Of a stretch of DNA of 64,000 nucleotides, positions 52,969-63,033 are shown one piece after another (positions within the stretch are counted from its first letter, which is position 1; each line of letters opens with the position of its first letter). The notes under the pieces are model-generated. The model was not told the origin of the DNA and made no database searches. It worked only from the letters and a program-made list of their open reading frames with translations. Origin of the DNA: Ornithinibacillus gellani (GTDB lineage: Bacteria > Bacillota > Bacilli > Bacillales > Amphibacillaceae); the NCBI RefSeq assembly GCF_003730295.1, contig NZ_QTSZ01000007.1, positions 44,965 to 108,964 on the forward strand, given 5' to 3'. Made by a program: the position numbers and the translations under genes.

Positions 52969-53010
52969 AGACAAGGGGCACAAGAATGTGGTTTCCCTTG
53001 TCTTTTTTTA
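52969..53010 (+). terminator. Terminator after the recR-yaaL operon
   Basis: AGACAAGGG with CCCTTGTCT and seven T. It ends the operon before the accessory insert. Confidence 0.9.
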
Positions 53011-53092
53011 ATTGTCTTTTCATTCCTGTGCATATCTTTTGGATAGTTTTTCTTGATGCAAAAAATAAATATAACTATGACTTTTAATTGAT

Positions 53093-53216
53093 GTCCAGCT
53101 ACAATAGCGGTGTCCAGCTTAAGTGCCCAGCAACTATCAAACTTCGAACTTCTTCCTACGATAAGTCAACTATGAATCGCTTCCGCTCTTCAAGTTTCCT
53201 TTATCTCATCAGAAGC
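53093..53216. repeat. Dispersed Bacillaceae intergenic repeat, second copy
   Basis: GTCCAGCTTAAGTGCCCAGC at 53112, with a partial start at 53093, then TTCTTCCTACGATAAGTCAA, CTATGAATCGCTT and TTTATCTCATCAGAAGCTCT. It overlaps the last few codons of the MazG-like gene. Confidence 0.85.
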
Positions 53217-53544
53217 TCTCCAGTTTGTACGTTGCTGAACGGGCACTGCACTTTTCTTGATGCAATTGAAATACCTGTTCCAGGGAGATATTGTATTTTT
53301 TGGCAATTACAATAACGTTTCCCAGTACATCTCCTAATTCTTCCATAAGAGCTGTTTTGTTGCTTTTATATGATTCCGTTTCTTCATCGGGTCTGTCCCT
53401 GCCGATTTCCAGTGCCCGAATTGCACGTGCTACTTCACCGGTTTCTTCTGCCAAAAAGCCGATCCGAATAAAAATATCGAGATCAGACCATCCTCGTGAT
53501 GCATAATATTCTTTTACCCATTGCTGAAATTCTGTCACATCCAT
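53209..53544 (-). CDS. MazG-like nucleotide pyrophosphohydrolase
   Basis: A 111-aa all-helical protein of the MazG/dUTPase-like group. Metal ligands are in EETGEVARAIRALE and ELGDVLGNVIVIAKKY (ExxE...ExxD pattern). Such enzymes hydrolyse abnormal or excess NTPs. ATG 53544 has AGGGAG upstream. Its last residues and stop are encoded by the dispersed repeat, suggesting that the original 3' end was replaced by repeat sequence. Confidence 0.87.
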   Translation of the reverse strand: MDVTEFQQWVKEYYASRGWSDLDIFIRIGFLAEETGEVARAIRALEIGRDRPDEETESYKSNKTALMEELGDVLGNVIVIAKKYNISLEQVFQLHQEKCSARSATYKLESF

Positions 53545-53578
53545 TATGAGTTCTCCCTTCTGCTTTGCTTTGTAAAGT

Positions 53579-53607
53579 TTAACAAATGACACAGACTCTT
53601 GTATAAT
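53579..53607 (+). promoter_or_regulatory. Promoter of the LOG-family gene
   Basis: TTAACA (53579-53584), 17-bp spacer, TATAAT (53602-53607), about 28 bases before the start codon. Confidence 0.75.
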
Positions 53608-53635
53608 GAAAACGCTAATTGGTTAGGAGGGTGTA

Positions 53636-54205
53636 ATGGTGAATAGTATTGCAGTATTTTGTGGTTCAAGTAATGGAGCATCAGAGGTATATGTGGAAAG
53701 TGCTAGGGAGTTTGGTATTGAATTGGCAAAGCGCGGGATTACACTTGTTTATGGTGGTGCTAGTGTCGGTGTGATGGGCGCTGTGGCAGATGCTGTATTA
53801 AGTGAAGGTGGACAGGTTATTGGAATTATGCCGAGCTTTTTGGAGCAACGTGAAATTGCCCATGAAGGCTTAACCAAATTGATTGTGGTCGACTCCATGC
53901 ATGAGCGGAAAGCAAAAATGGCTGAGCTGGCAGATGGATTTGTTGCATTACCGGGAGGACCGGGCACGCTGGAAGAATTTTTTGAAGTGTTCACATGGGC
54001 TCAAATTGGACTTCACCAAAAACCATGCGGCCTATTGAATATAAACAATTATTTTGATCCATTATTGGAACTGTTCCAACATATGACAACGGAAGCATTT
54101 TTACAGGAGAAATATCGGGACATGGCTATTGTGGAATCTATGCCTAATCGGTTACTTGATCGGTTCCATACCTATCAAGCTCCAACGATTAAAACATATG
54201 CTTAA
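53636..54205 (+). CDS. LOG family protein (TIGR00730)
   Basis: A 189-aa Rossmann-fold protein with IAVFCGSSNGA near the start, VYGGASVGVMGAVADA, MHERKAKMAELADGFVALPGGPGT and LEEFFEVFTWAQIGLHQKP. The PGGxGT and ERK motifs mark cytokinin riboside 5'-monophosphate phosphoribohydrolases and related enzymes; substrate in bacteria is often unknown. AGGAGGGTGT before the ATG. Not native to the B. subtilis order at this place. Confidence 0.93.
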   Translation: MVNSIAVFCGSSNGASEVYVESAREFGIELAKRGITLVYGGASVGVMGAVADAVLSEGGQVIGIMPSFLEQREIAHEGLTKLIVVDSMHERKAKMAELADGFVALPGGPGTLEEFFEVFTWAQIGLHQKPCGLLNINNYFDPLLELFQHMTTEAFLQEKYRDMAIVESMPNRLLDRFHTYQAPTIKTYA

Positions 54206-54224
54206 TCTGTAATGGAAGTACCCC

Positions 54225-54275
54225 ATAAAAGAGGACGCGCCAAACTATTGATTTGGCATGTCTTCTTTTTTTTCA
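54225..54275 (+). terminator. Terminator after the LOG-family gene
   Basis: AAAGAGGAC with GTCTTCTTT arms enclosing GCCAAA/TTTGGC, then eight T. Confidence 0.85.
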
Positions 54276-55093
54276 GTATAACTGTCTGTAAAACTACCTC
54301 AGATTAATGAACACCAACCTCCCAATTCGTTCAACTAATCTCCGGTGGAAGGTGAAGGATAAACGCCACTGATTGAAGTTTTCCCTTTATTTGCTTTAAT
54401 AATCTATCACTTTTCATATTAGATTATTTAATTAACATTACTAAATTACTAGTTAATTCCTACTGAAAATAATCATTGGTAAGGTCTTTGGACCCTATTT
54501 GCTCCGCCTAAATACGACAATCCATTTTTAATTTATCTAGAATAATGTCGAATAATGAGTGAATATGTATAAAAATGACGAATAAAATTCTTTGCAAACA
54601 TCATATTTTTGATTTTAGTTCTGTTGTTTTTGCTAATATAGGTAAAGTTATTCATTTTTTGCCAATTCCATTTACACTTTATATTTAGTATGATTACCAT
54701 AAGACTAAATTAGCAATAAAAGTAAATATCAGCCAAATGGCTTTTCATCTAGTCCAGCTGCTTCATCCTTGCACCCATACCCCATAAAATGGGCGTGATC
54801 AAAATGAATCATTTTGATCAGGATTGTCGCAGAAAGAAAAAATATCTAAATGTTATACCCAAAATCCCAATGGAAGTCTTTGTGTACAAGGCTTGCAGAT
54901 TGATGACCCCATGATATAAACTCCAACCCTTGCTTTTTAATCCAAATACATTTATAGGTTTGACCACATTGAGATTTCCTTGATTAAGGAACATGTTACA
55001 AGCAGTATAATTCCAACTTTATTATTTTGAATATTCTAACCGAATAATCTATGTAAATCCATTAAATATACAAGGAAAGGTAGAATAAAACTT
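54276..55093. other. A/T-rich gap before the CpaB-like gene
   Basis: About 820 bases with no supported gene. It holds a GTCCAGCTGC segment near 54755 reminiscent of the dispersed repeat, a CCCCATAAAATGGG hairpin near 54780, and a perfect 25-bp palindrome at 54796-54820. Confidence 0.5.
54796..54820. promoter_or_regulatory. 25-bp perfect palindrome
   Basis: Arms TGATCAAAATGA and TCATTTTGATCA around a central A. It could be an operator for a dimeric regulator, or a hairpin; about 270 bp upstream of the CpaB-like gene. Confidence 0.5.
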
Positions 55094-55915
55094 ATGTTTG
55101 AATCGAAGCGAAGGGCACTTATATTTTTAATCCTATCATTTATTCTAGCAGTTATAGCGGGTACGTTATTTTATAGTAAATTCCAGGACTTAAATGCAGA
55201 TTTGGGAAAGATGACAAAAGTATATGTGGCAGGGAAGAATCTTCCATCGCGACAAACAATCAAAGGGAATGATGTGATAAGCATCGAAATACCAAACAGA
55301 TATGTAACAGATGCACATATTTTATCCCTTGATCAATTGGAAAATCAGGTATCAATTATTCCATTAAAAGAAGGAGATCTTATTACAAGTAACATTTTGA
55401 AACCATATACCGATTTAACTTCAAACGGGAATCGGCTGGTGGAAATACTCCTGGAACAGGGCAATGTACATTTTGATGATGAACTGGAATACCTTGATTT
55501 AGTGGATATCATCGTTTCTCATAGTTTCAACGAGGACGGTGACCCTATTACAGAATTGTTTATGGCGGATGTGCCTGTACAAAAAGTATTTATGGGCGAT
55601 GGCGGCATGAGTGGTGTTGCATTGGAAGTAAAGTCAGAGGCTGCAACAGAACTAATTCATATGGAAAATTATGCAGATTATATTAGGGTTCTGAAATCAG
55701 GTGCTGGTGATAAACAGCTTGCTGATACCAAAGCAGTAGAACAGAAAGATGAAGAACCCGGGGATGTACAAGCTGATGTAATAGAGTCGGAGGAATCTAA
55801 TCAGCATATGGAAGAGCAGGTTGAAGATTCAACCGACGACAAGCAGGACAAAAAGAAAGATAAACAAGATACCAATAAAAATACAGATAAAAAGAAGGAC
55901 AAAGATCAAAAATAG
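55094..55915 (+). CDS. CpaB/RcpC-like SAF domain protein
   Basis: A 273-aa membrane-anchored protein: one N-terminal membrane segment (about 9-29), a SAF domain (about 42-105: VYVAGKNLPSRQTIKGNDV...ISIEIP), a beta-rich CpaB/RcpC region (to about 205), and a long charged tail (Lys/Asp/Glu/Gln, ending in KKKDKDQK). CpaB/RcpC acts in assembly of Flp/Tad pili. AAAGG precedes the ATG. A CpaE-like gene follows, but no CpaF, TadB/C or pilin gene is present. Confidence 0.8.
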   Translation: MFESKRRALIFLILSFILAVIAGTLFYSKFQDLNADLGKMTKVYVAGKNLPSRQTIKGNDVISIEIPNRYVTDAHILSLDQLENQVSIIPLKEGDLITSNILKPYTDLTSNGNRLVEILLEQGNVHFDDELEYLDLVDIIVSHSFNEDGDPITELFMADVPVQKVFMGDGGMSGVALEVKSEAATELIHMENYADYIRVLKSGAGDKQLADTKAVEQKDEEPGDVQADVIESEESNQHMEEQVEDSTDDKQDKKKDKQDTNKNTDKKKDKDQK

Positions 55916-56123
55916 CAATTGGTCGTGTACTCCTGTGAACCGTCTGCAAAACGCTCATCTCAAAACTTTAGATGATTCAACATAGGTTAAGTGGGAGATA
56001 ACGGAAGAACACCCAAATCGTTCATCAAACCATCGTGTGGGAAGAAGGAAAACCCCACTAGCTTTCATTATATGTAATGGTCATTTTGTCGATATTTCAA
56101 GAATGGACTTTGGAGGATAAACA

Positions 56124-57266
56124 ATGGATACCCAAGTGAGAATATTACTAGTTTGTGATAACAAGGATCTGAAAAACCAAATCATATCGTATATAAATAG
56201 AAATGATGCGTCCCTTCGCGCAATATCAACGAGAGAAATAAAAACAGAAATTGATCGGATTTCACCGCATATTGTGCTTTTAGCAGACTATGATCATGCG
56301 ATGGACATTGAAGTAGTTCAGTATATTCAACATGAAATTAGTGATTCATTTGAGCCGGTATTCTTTTATATTACAAACCTGCAAAACTTTACTTTGCTAC
56401 GTGAATTGATACGGGAAGGTGTAAATGATTATTTTGTGCTTCCTGAAGAGTTACCAAGCCTGAAAGAAAGACTGGAACGCGTGATGTATGTAGTGAAGGA
56501 ACGAATTAAGTACCAAACAGAGGCACTTGCTACTGGACAAACCCAGCCTTTCAAGAAAGGTAAAGGACAAATACATGCATTTTACAGTGGAAAAGGTGGG
56601 GTTGGTTGCTCCTTATTATCCACGCTATATGCACAAACCATAAAGTTTGAATCGACAGCTGAAGTATTATTTATCGATTTGAATATCCAATATGGTGGAG
56701 CAGAAACATTTCTTGGAATTGAAAAAATCCGTTCCTATGCGGAGCTACTTCCGGTAATGGACGAGCTCAATGAAAACCATATTCGGAATGTTGCTGTAAA
56801 GGAGCCAAATTCCAAGCTCGACTTATTACTAAGCCCCCAGGATGCAGAGGTGGCTGAACGGATGACAGAAGACCACATCATTCGTTTACTGCGCACTTGT
56901 CGACGGGCATATGACATGGTGATTATTGATTTACCAGCACATATGGATTCAAAAACATTTACAGCGCTATCAGAGTCTGAACTTATCTATTATGTCATGA
57001 CATTGGATACACCTTCGATAACTGGATTTAAGCGGGTCCAAGATCTTTTTAAACGTTTACGCATGGATACAAATGGTCGCTTACAGGTTTTGATTAATCG
57101 GTTGGAGAAAAGTAATGAATTGGTGCCTTCAGACGTAAATGAATTCATTACCTACCCTATACGGAAAATATGGATGATAGAAATGGCCCATAAACGGGTT
57201 TGGTATAAAGAAACAGATGTCATCAAGCCAAATCCGTTCTTTTTTCTATTGTTACATCATACATAA
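56124..57266 (+). CDS. CpaE/TadZ-like ATPase-domain protein
   Basis: A 380-aa protein with a response-regulator-like N-terminal domain (about 5-115) and a ParA/MinD fold (about 145-360). The P-loop region reads SGKGGVGCSLLS: the usual Lys after VG is Cys, so ATP binding may be altered, as reported for TadZ-type atypical Walker A motifs. Later landmarks are LFIDLNIQYGG and YDMVIIDLPAHMDS. The C-terminal 25 residues (VWYKETDVIKPNPFFFLLLHHT) look unlike the family and may reflect truncation. GGAGG precedes the ATG. TadZ/CpaE localises the Tad pilus machine. Confidence 0.8.
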   Translation: MDTQVRILLVCDNKDLKNQIISYINRNDASLRAISTREIKTEIDRISPHIVLLADYDHAMDIEVVQYIQHEISDSFEPVFFYITNLQNFTLLRELIREGVNDYFVLPEELPSLKERLERVMYVVKERIKYQTEALATGQTQPFKKGKGQIHAFYSGKGGVGCSLLSTLYAQTIKFESTAEVLFIDLNIQYGGAETFLGIEKIRSYAELLPVMDELNENHIRNVAVKEPNSKLDLLLSPQDAEVAERMTEDHIIRLLRTCRRAYDMVIIDLPAHMDSKTFTALSESELIYYVMTLDTPSITGFKRVQDLFKRLRMDTNGRLQVLINRLEKSNELVPSDVNEFITYPIRKIWMIEMAHKRVWYKETDVIKPNPFFFLLLHHT

Positions 57267-57298
57267 TATTAGGTGGACAAGGGAAGGGAGAGGCTGAC

Positions 57299-57562
57299 GT
57301 GAGCTCTGTAATTGTTATTTCAGTCATAGTTGGGCTGATTATTTTATTGTTATTTATTGGTGCTCCAGCGAAACCGATGCGTTTGATTGCAACGGGGACG
57401 GTTAAGTTTGGGATTGGTATTCTGTTATTGTTTTTTATCAATGTAATTGGTGGCTCATTTGGACTTCATATTCCAATTAATCTATTTACTGCAGCAATAT
57501 CCGGTTTTTTAGGTGTGTTTGGTCTGGCGTCACTTGCCGCAATCCAGTGGTTTATCTTCTAA
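57299..57562 (+). CDS. bofA: Pro-sigma-K processing inhibitor BofA
   Basis: An 87-aa membrane protein with two or three hydrophobic segments and the family's FINVIGGSFGLHIPINLFTAAISGFLGVFGLA. BofA holds the SpoIVFB protease inactive in the mother cell until engulfment is finished. Start GTG 57299 with AAGGGAGAGG. The gene marks the return to the standard Bacillus order after the insert. Confidence 0.94.
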   Translation: MSSVIVISVIVGLIILLLFIGAPAKPMRLIATGTVKFGIGILLLFFINVIGGSFGLHIPINLFTAAISGFLGVFGLASLAAIQWFIF

Positions 57563-57648
57563 CCATGCGAGTTTAAAAAAAGTTTGCCAGTTTCATGGTA
57601 TATTTTTCGCTAGATTGGGAGATGCTAATGGCTAACGGAGGTGGGAAT

Positions 57649-57840
57649 ATGAAGGAGTCCACTTATATGGAACGCTGTGGCATCTGTGAGGAGAAGAAGG
57701 AGCGGGGGATTCATTTGTATACGATGTTCATTTGTTGTGAATGTGAGTATAATATGATTCATACTGAACCGCGTGAAGAAAAATATCAATATTACTTGGA
57801 TAAGCTAAAAAATATAAACCAACCAACTTTATTTTCATAG
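57649..57840 (+). CDS. csfB: Anti-sigma-G factor CsfB/Gin
   Basis: A 63-aa zinc protein with CGIC and CCEC motifs flanking ERGIHLYTMFIC, and the C-terminal YYLDKLKNINQPTLFS. This matches CsfB (Gin), which inhibits sigma-G and sigma-E out of turn in sporulation. Start: ATG 57649 after GGAGGTGGG; upstream in-frame codons are unlike the family. Expected to be sigma-F controlled; promoter not verified. Confidence 0.92.
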   Translation: MKESTYMERCGICEEKKERGIHLYTMFICCECEYNMIHTEPREEKYQYYLDKLKNINQPTLFS

Positions 57841-57922
57841 ATTGGAAAGGGTCTTTGCTTGCAAAGGCTTTTTTTATTGTCTTAAGATAAGTTTAATTTC
57901 ATGTGTAGAAGGGGACTCAATC

Positions 57923-59344
57923 ATGACAATAGATCAGAGGCGGATGCCGCTTTTTAATAGATTGCAGGAATTTGGTAAGCGTCGCACTTTATCATTCCAT
58001 GTCCCAGGGCATAAGAATGGTACGATTTTTCCAAGGGAAGCAGAACATGCTTTTGCAAATATACTTGGAATGGATTTGACGGAGTTAACGGGCTTGGATG
58101 ATTTGCATGCACCAACCGATGTCATTGGGGATGCGGAGCGGCTGGCAGCCATGTATTTTCAAGCTGCGCAAACTTTTTTTCTGGTGGGTGGAAGTACAGT
58201 AGGGAATTTGGCAATGATTTTGGCTGTATGTCAACCGGGGGATAAGCTAATTGTACAGCGTAATAGCCATAAGTCCATTATGAATGGTTTAGAATTGGCT
58301 GGCGCGGCACCGATATTTATTTCTCCGACATATGACGATAAAAAAATGCGATATATTGCACCGGATGAGGCAGGGTTGGAGCAGGCCATTCAGCAGCATC
58401 CAGATGCGAAAGGGGTTGTGCTAACCTATCCGGATTATTTTGGTACCATTTATGATTTGGAAAGCATAACAAGGTTGGCACATGATTATGGCATGCCGGT
58501 ATTGGTGGATGAAGCGCATGGTGTGCATTTTTCATTGGGGAAGCCATTTCCACGTACTGCACTCGAACTTGGTGCAGATGTGGTTGTACAGTCCGCTCAT
58601 AAAATGGCACCTGCGATGACAATGGCCTCGTATTTGCATTGCCAATCCGACCTTGTTTCAAAGGAGCGGCTGGCACATTATTTACAAATGCTGCAATCTA
58701 GTAGTCCTTCCTATCCGTTAATGGCCTCCTTGGATGTGGCACGATTTTATCTTGCAACGCTGACAAAGGAGAAATTGGCAAGTATTTTAACAAGTGCAGA
58801 AGAGGTTAGGAAGCTATTTCAAACAGCGAAAAACTGGCAGGTAATTGATAGTAATGATCCGTTAAAGATTACCTTGCAAGCTGCAGCTGGGTTAACAGGG
58901 TATGAGATAGCAGATGCGTTTGAACAGGAAGGCATTTATCCGGAATTGGCAACTGATCATGAGGTGCTCTTTATCCATGGCTTGGCTTGCTTGGAGGAAA
59001 GGAAACGGCTACAGTTAGCAATCAAACAGGTCGATGAGCGGTTAAAAAAAGATATCGAAAAGGCAGCCATGCCAATTGTGCATCTTTTTTCTCATACGTT
59101 TCAACAGTTGGCGTATTCCTATCCGGAGATGCAAACGTTAAAAGTGCGGAGGATTCCTCTTCCGGCTGCTGCTGGATTTGTAGCAGCGGAAGCGGTGATT
59201 CCATATCCACCGGGTATTCCTATTTTGCTAAAGGGTGAAAGGATCACATCCCATCATATTAATGTGATTCAACAAATGCACATGCAGGGTGCAACCTTCC
59301 AGCATCGGGCTTTGGATACTGGTATATCTATTTTTGAAATGTAA
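57923..59344 (+). CDS. yaaO: Orn/Lys/Arg decarboxylase family protein YaaO
   Basis: A 473-aa PLP enzyme of the fold-I amino-acid decarboxylase group. PLP lysine K227 is in QSAHKMAPAMT, and VDEAHGVHFS (about 195-204) contains the DEAH pair; the N-terminal RTLSFHVPGHKNG is typical. It lacks the long domain of E. coli SpeC and resembles B. subtilis YaaO/SpeA. Substrate (Arg, Lys or Orn) is undecided. ATG 57923 with AAGGGG. It precedes tmk, as in B. subtilis. Confidence 0.9.
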   Translation: MTIDQRRMPLFNRLQEFGKRRTLSFHVPGHKNGTIFPREAEHAFANILGMDLTELTGLDDLHAPTDVIGDAERLAAMYFQAAQTFFLVGGSTVGNLAMILAVCQPGDKLIVQRNSHKSIMNGLELAGAAPIFISPTYDDKKMRYIAPDEAGLEQAIQQHPDAKGVVLTYPDYFGTIYDLESITRLAHDYGMPVLVDEAHGVHFSLGKPFPRTALELGADVVVQSAHKMAPAMTMASYLHCQSDLVSKERLAHYLQMLQSSSPSYPLMASLDVARFYLATLTKEKLASILTSAEEVRKLFQTAKNWQVIDSNDPLKITLQAAAGLTGYEIADAFEQEGIYPELATDHEVLFIHGLACLEERKRLQLAIKQVDERLKKDIEKAAMPIVHLFSHTFQQLAYSYPEMQTLKVRRIPLPAAAGFVAAEAVIPYPPGIPILLKGERITSHHINVIQQMHMQGATFQHRALDTGISIFEM

Positions 59345-59463
59345 TCGGCATGCAGATTTGTATCGTGTATGATGAGCATTTTACATATGAATGATATCGG
59401 AACAGAAAAAGAATATTGAAACGTGAAAAAGGTTGCAAAAGCATGATACAATAGAAGTGGATA

Positions 59464-59488
59464 ACCTATTTTTAAAATAGGTGCTTTT
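59464..59488 (+). terminator. Short hairpin in the yaaO-tmk gap
   Basis: ACCTATTTT (59464-59472) and AAAATAGGT (59474-59482) with GCTTTTTC after. It may terminate yaaO transcription. The rest of 59345-59710 has no gene visible. Confidence 0.5.
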
Positions 59489-59710
59489 TCAAAAATCCTG
59501 TGATTTGACATTTGACTAAGTTTCAAAGGGTCTGTGTGTAGGTTCGTATCAATTAATCGAACAAAACAATACTGCTTTCACTGGTATTTAATCATTTCAA
59601 GCTATTCCTCATTCCTTTTGGTGGAGGATGGCAGGAGGCTACAAGGACGGTCGAGGTAGAAGCTATGCTCGCCGACTAACGTTACACTTCATATAAAGGA
59701 GCATACTTGC

Positions 59711-60692
<982 letters not shown>

Positions 60693-60719
60693 TGATTTGG
60701 TTAGAAAGGAGGCTGGACA

Positions 60720-61160
60720 ATGAAGGTCAACCAGGATATGCGCACACAATTGGATACCATCCAGCGGAATACACGAACTACGGGAGAGGTAAATACGTCC
60801 TTCAAGGGACTTGTCCAGTCTCATACGAATAAATTAGGTAATCAGGAGTTACAACGTCTCGTACAGGAAATAACCGTGCAGGGAAATAAGCTGGCCCGTT
60901 ATCGTTCTTTACGGGATCTAGTGAAATTTAAGCGTTTGGTAAAAGGATTTTTGGAGGAGGCTGTTTCGAACGGTCTTGAATTAAAGCAAAATCATCATTT
61001 TAGTTTGAGTGGGGAAAGTCGTAATTTAACGATTATCCAAGAAATAGATGAAAAGCTACTGCAATTAACTGAGGAAATAATGAGCCATGAAAAAAAATCA
61101 GTGGATCTACTGGGATTGATAGGTGAAATAAAAGGTCTGCTAGTTAATTTGTATATGTGA
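60720..61160 (+). CDS. yaaR: YaaR-like DUF327 protein
   Basis: A 146-aa, mostly helical protein of the YaaR/DUF327 family, with SFKGLVQSHTNKLGNQELQRLVQEI and LVKFKRLVKGFLEEAV. Conserved between darA and holB in Bacilli. Function unknown. AGGAGG precedes the ATG. Confidence 0.92.
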   Translation: MKVNQDMRTQLDTIQRNTRTTGEVNTSFKGLVQSHTNKLGNQELQRLVQEITVQGNKLARYRSLRDLVKFKRLVKGFLEEAVSNGLELKQNHHFSLSGESRNLTIIQEIDEKLLQLTEEIMSHEKKSVDLLGLIGEIKGLLVNLYM

Positions 61161-61187
61161 GCTGTTCCAAATGAACGGAGAAGGAAA

Positions 61188-62180
61188 ATGATGAAAACAT
61201 GGTCTGATGTTTCGGAAGTCCAGCCATTGGCAAGTAAAATATTAATGAACAGCATTCGAAAAGGGCGGATATCCCATGCTTATTTGTTACAGGGTGAGCG
61301 TGGAACTGGGAAAGAGGCAATTGCGCTCTTATTAGCCAAGGGGCTGTTTTGTACAAATAAATCAGATGTTGAGCCGTGTGGTGTTTGTAACATGTGCAGG
61401 CGGATTGAGTCTAGAAACCATCCCGATGTGCATTGGCTTGAACCAGATGGTCAATCGATAAAAATAGAACAAATTAAAAACCTGCAAAAAGAATTCACCT
61501 ATTCCGGACTGGAGTCAAATCGTAAGGTCTATATTATTAAAGCTGCTGATACGTTGACATTAAATGCTGCTAATCGAATTCTAAAGTTTTTAGAGGAGCC
61601 AAGTAAGCAGACAACGGCGATTATGCTGACTGAAAATAGTCAGTCCATCATTTCAACGATTCGTTCGCGGTGTCAGGTCATTGATTTACAGCCATTGAAT
61701 CCGACCTCCTTCAAGAGGCAGCTAATGGATGCCGGGCTTCAGCAGCAGGATGCAGTATTAATGAGTGCCCTTACAAACAATGTAGACGATGCAATCGCTT
61801 GGAGTACCGATGCATGGTTTGCAGAGGGTCGAAAATTAGTGGTACAATTGGTTGAAATGTTTGTCCATAAACCAGAGGATGTCTTTTTATTTATACATCA
61901 GCATTGGATTCCACATTTTAAGGAACGGAGCCAGCAAGAACAGGGCTTGGATCTGCTACTGCTAGCTTTTAAGGATATTCTGTATGCGCATTTGGGCAGT
62001 GGGGAGGACACAGCTATGCTGCATATGCCAGCTGAACAACTCAATCAGCTGGTTATGTTTTACTCACAGCAGAAACTAATTACCATCCTTCATGAACTGC
62101 TGCAGGCAAAACGGAATTTGAAGCAGAATGTCCATGCTACTTTGGTAATGGAACAACTAACGCTTCAAATACAGAGGTGA
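61188..62180 (+). CDS. holB: DNA polymerase III subunit delta'
   Basis: A 330-aa AAA+ clamp-loader subunit. P-loop-like GERGTGKE is at 36-43, and zinc ligands are C55, C64, C67 and C70; SRC motif in IRSRCQVID. It works with DnaX and HolA. A second ATG at 61191 could be the start. Its stop overlaps an in-frame GTG of ricT (GTGA), suggesting coupling. Confidence 0.96.
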   Translation: MMKTWSDVSEVQPLASKILMNSIRKGRISHAYLLQGERGTGKEAIALLLAKGLFCTNKSDVEPCGVCNMCRRIESRNHPDVHWLEPDGQSIKIEQIKNLQKEFTYSGLESNRKVYIIKAADTLTLNAANRILKFLEEPSKQTTAIMLTENSQSIISTIRSRCQVIDLQPLNPTSFKRQLMDAGLQQQDAVLMSALTNNVDDAIAWSTDAWFAEGRKLVVQLVEMFVHKPEDVFLFIHQHWIPHFKERSQQEQGLDLLLLAFKDILYAHLGSGEDTAMLHMPAEQLNQLVMFYSQQKLITILHELLQAKRNLKQNVHATLVMEQLTLQIQR

Positions 62181-62188
62181 ATCATAGA

Positions 62189-63019
62189 ATGGTAGATGTT
62201 GTTGGTGTCCGCTTTAAAAAAGCGGGTAAAATATATTATTTTGACCCTGATGGGTATACTATTCCACAGGACAGCTATGTCATTGTGGAAACAGTAAGAG
62301 GAGTAGAGTTTGGCAAGGTTGTTGTTGCCGATCGTACCGTCGATGAGGAGGATGTTGTGCTTCCTCTGAAAAAGGTAATTCGCATCGCAGACGAAAAGGA
62401 TAAAGCTGTCGTGCTTGAAAATCAAGCGTATGCAGATAATGCTTTTACAACTTGCACGGATAAAATCAAGGACCATCAGCTAGATATGAATCTAGTGGAT
62501 GTTGAATATACGTTTGATCGAAATAAAATTATTTTCTACTTTACAGCTGATGGACGCGTGGATTTTCGTAATCTAGTAAAGGATTTGGCTGCATTGTTCA
62601 AAACAAGAATTGAACTGCGTCAGATTGGTGTCCGGGATGAGGCGAAAATGTTAGGTGGAATTGGTCCTTGTGGTAGAATGCTATGCTGCTCGACATTTCT
62701 TGGAGACTTTGAGCCAGTGTCGATTAAAATGGCAAAGGACCAAAATTTATCATTGAACCCAGCAAAGATCTCTGGTCTTTGTGGCAGGTTAATGTGTTGC
62801 TTGAAATATGAGAATGATGCGTATGAGGAAGCAAAACGGGAGCTTCCGGATCTTGGCCAATCCATTAAAACGCCTTACGGAAAAGGACGTGTTGTTGGAT
62901 TGAATATGCTGGAGCGCTTGGTGCAAATTGAAATTCCTGAGAAAGAACGGGTTATCGAATATACAGTAGACGAGCTAGTCGAAGAAGGAATCATCAAAAT
63001 AGCGCAAGCCACGGAGTAG
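62189..63019 (+). CDS. ricT: Regulatory iron-sulfur-containing complex subunit RicT
   Basis: A 276-aa PSP1-family protein. The cysteine clusters GPCGRMLCCSTFL and GLCGRLMCCLKYE are the [4Fe-4S] site region. In B. subtilis, RicT (YaaT) with RicA and RicF activates the phosphorelay and RNase Y maturation of RNAs. Start: ATG 62189 after GAGGTGA; GTG 62177 is possible. Confidence 0.95.
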   Translation: MVDVVGVRFKKAGKIYYFDPDGYTIPQDSYVIVETVRGVEFGKVVVADRTVDEEDVVLPLKKVIRIADEKDKAVVLENQAYADNAFTTCTDKIKDHQLDMNLVDVEYTFDRNKIIFYFTADGRVDFRNLVKDLAALFKTRIELRQIGVRDEAKMLGGIGPCGRMLCCSTFLGDFEPVSIKMAKDQNLSLNPAKISGLCGRLMCCLKYENDAYEEAKRELPDLGQSIKTPYGKGRVVGLNMLERLVQIEIPEKERVIEYTVDELVEEGIIKIAQATE

Positions 63020-63033
63020 CGGGGTGATAAGGC

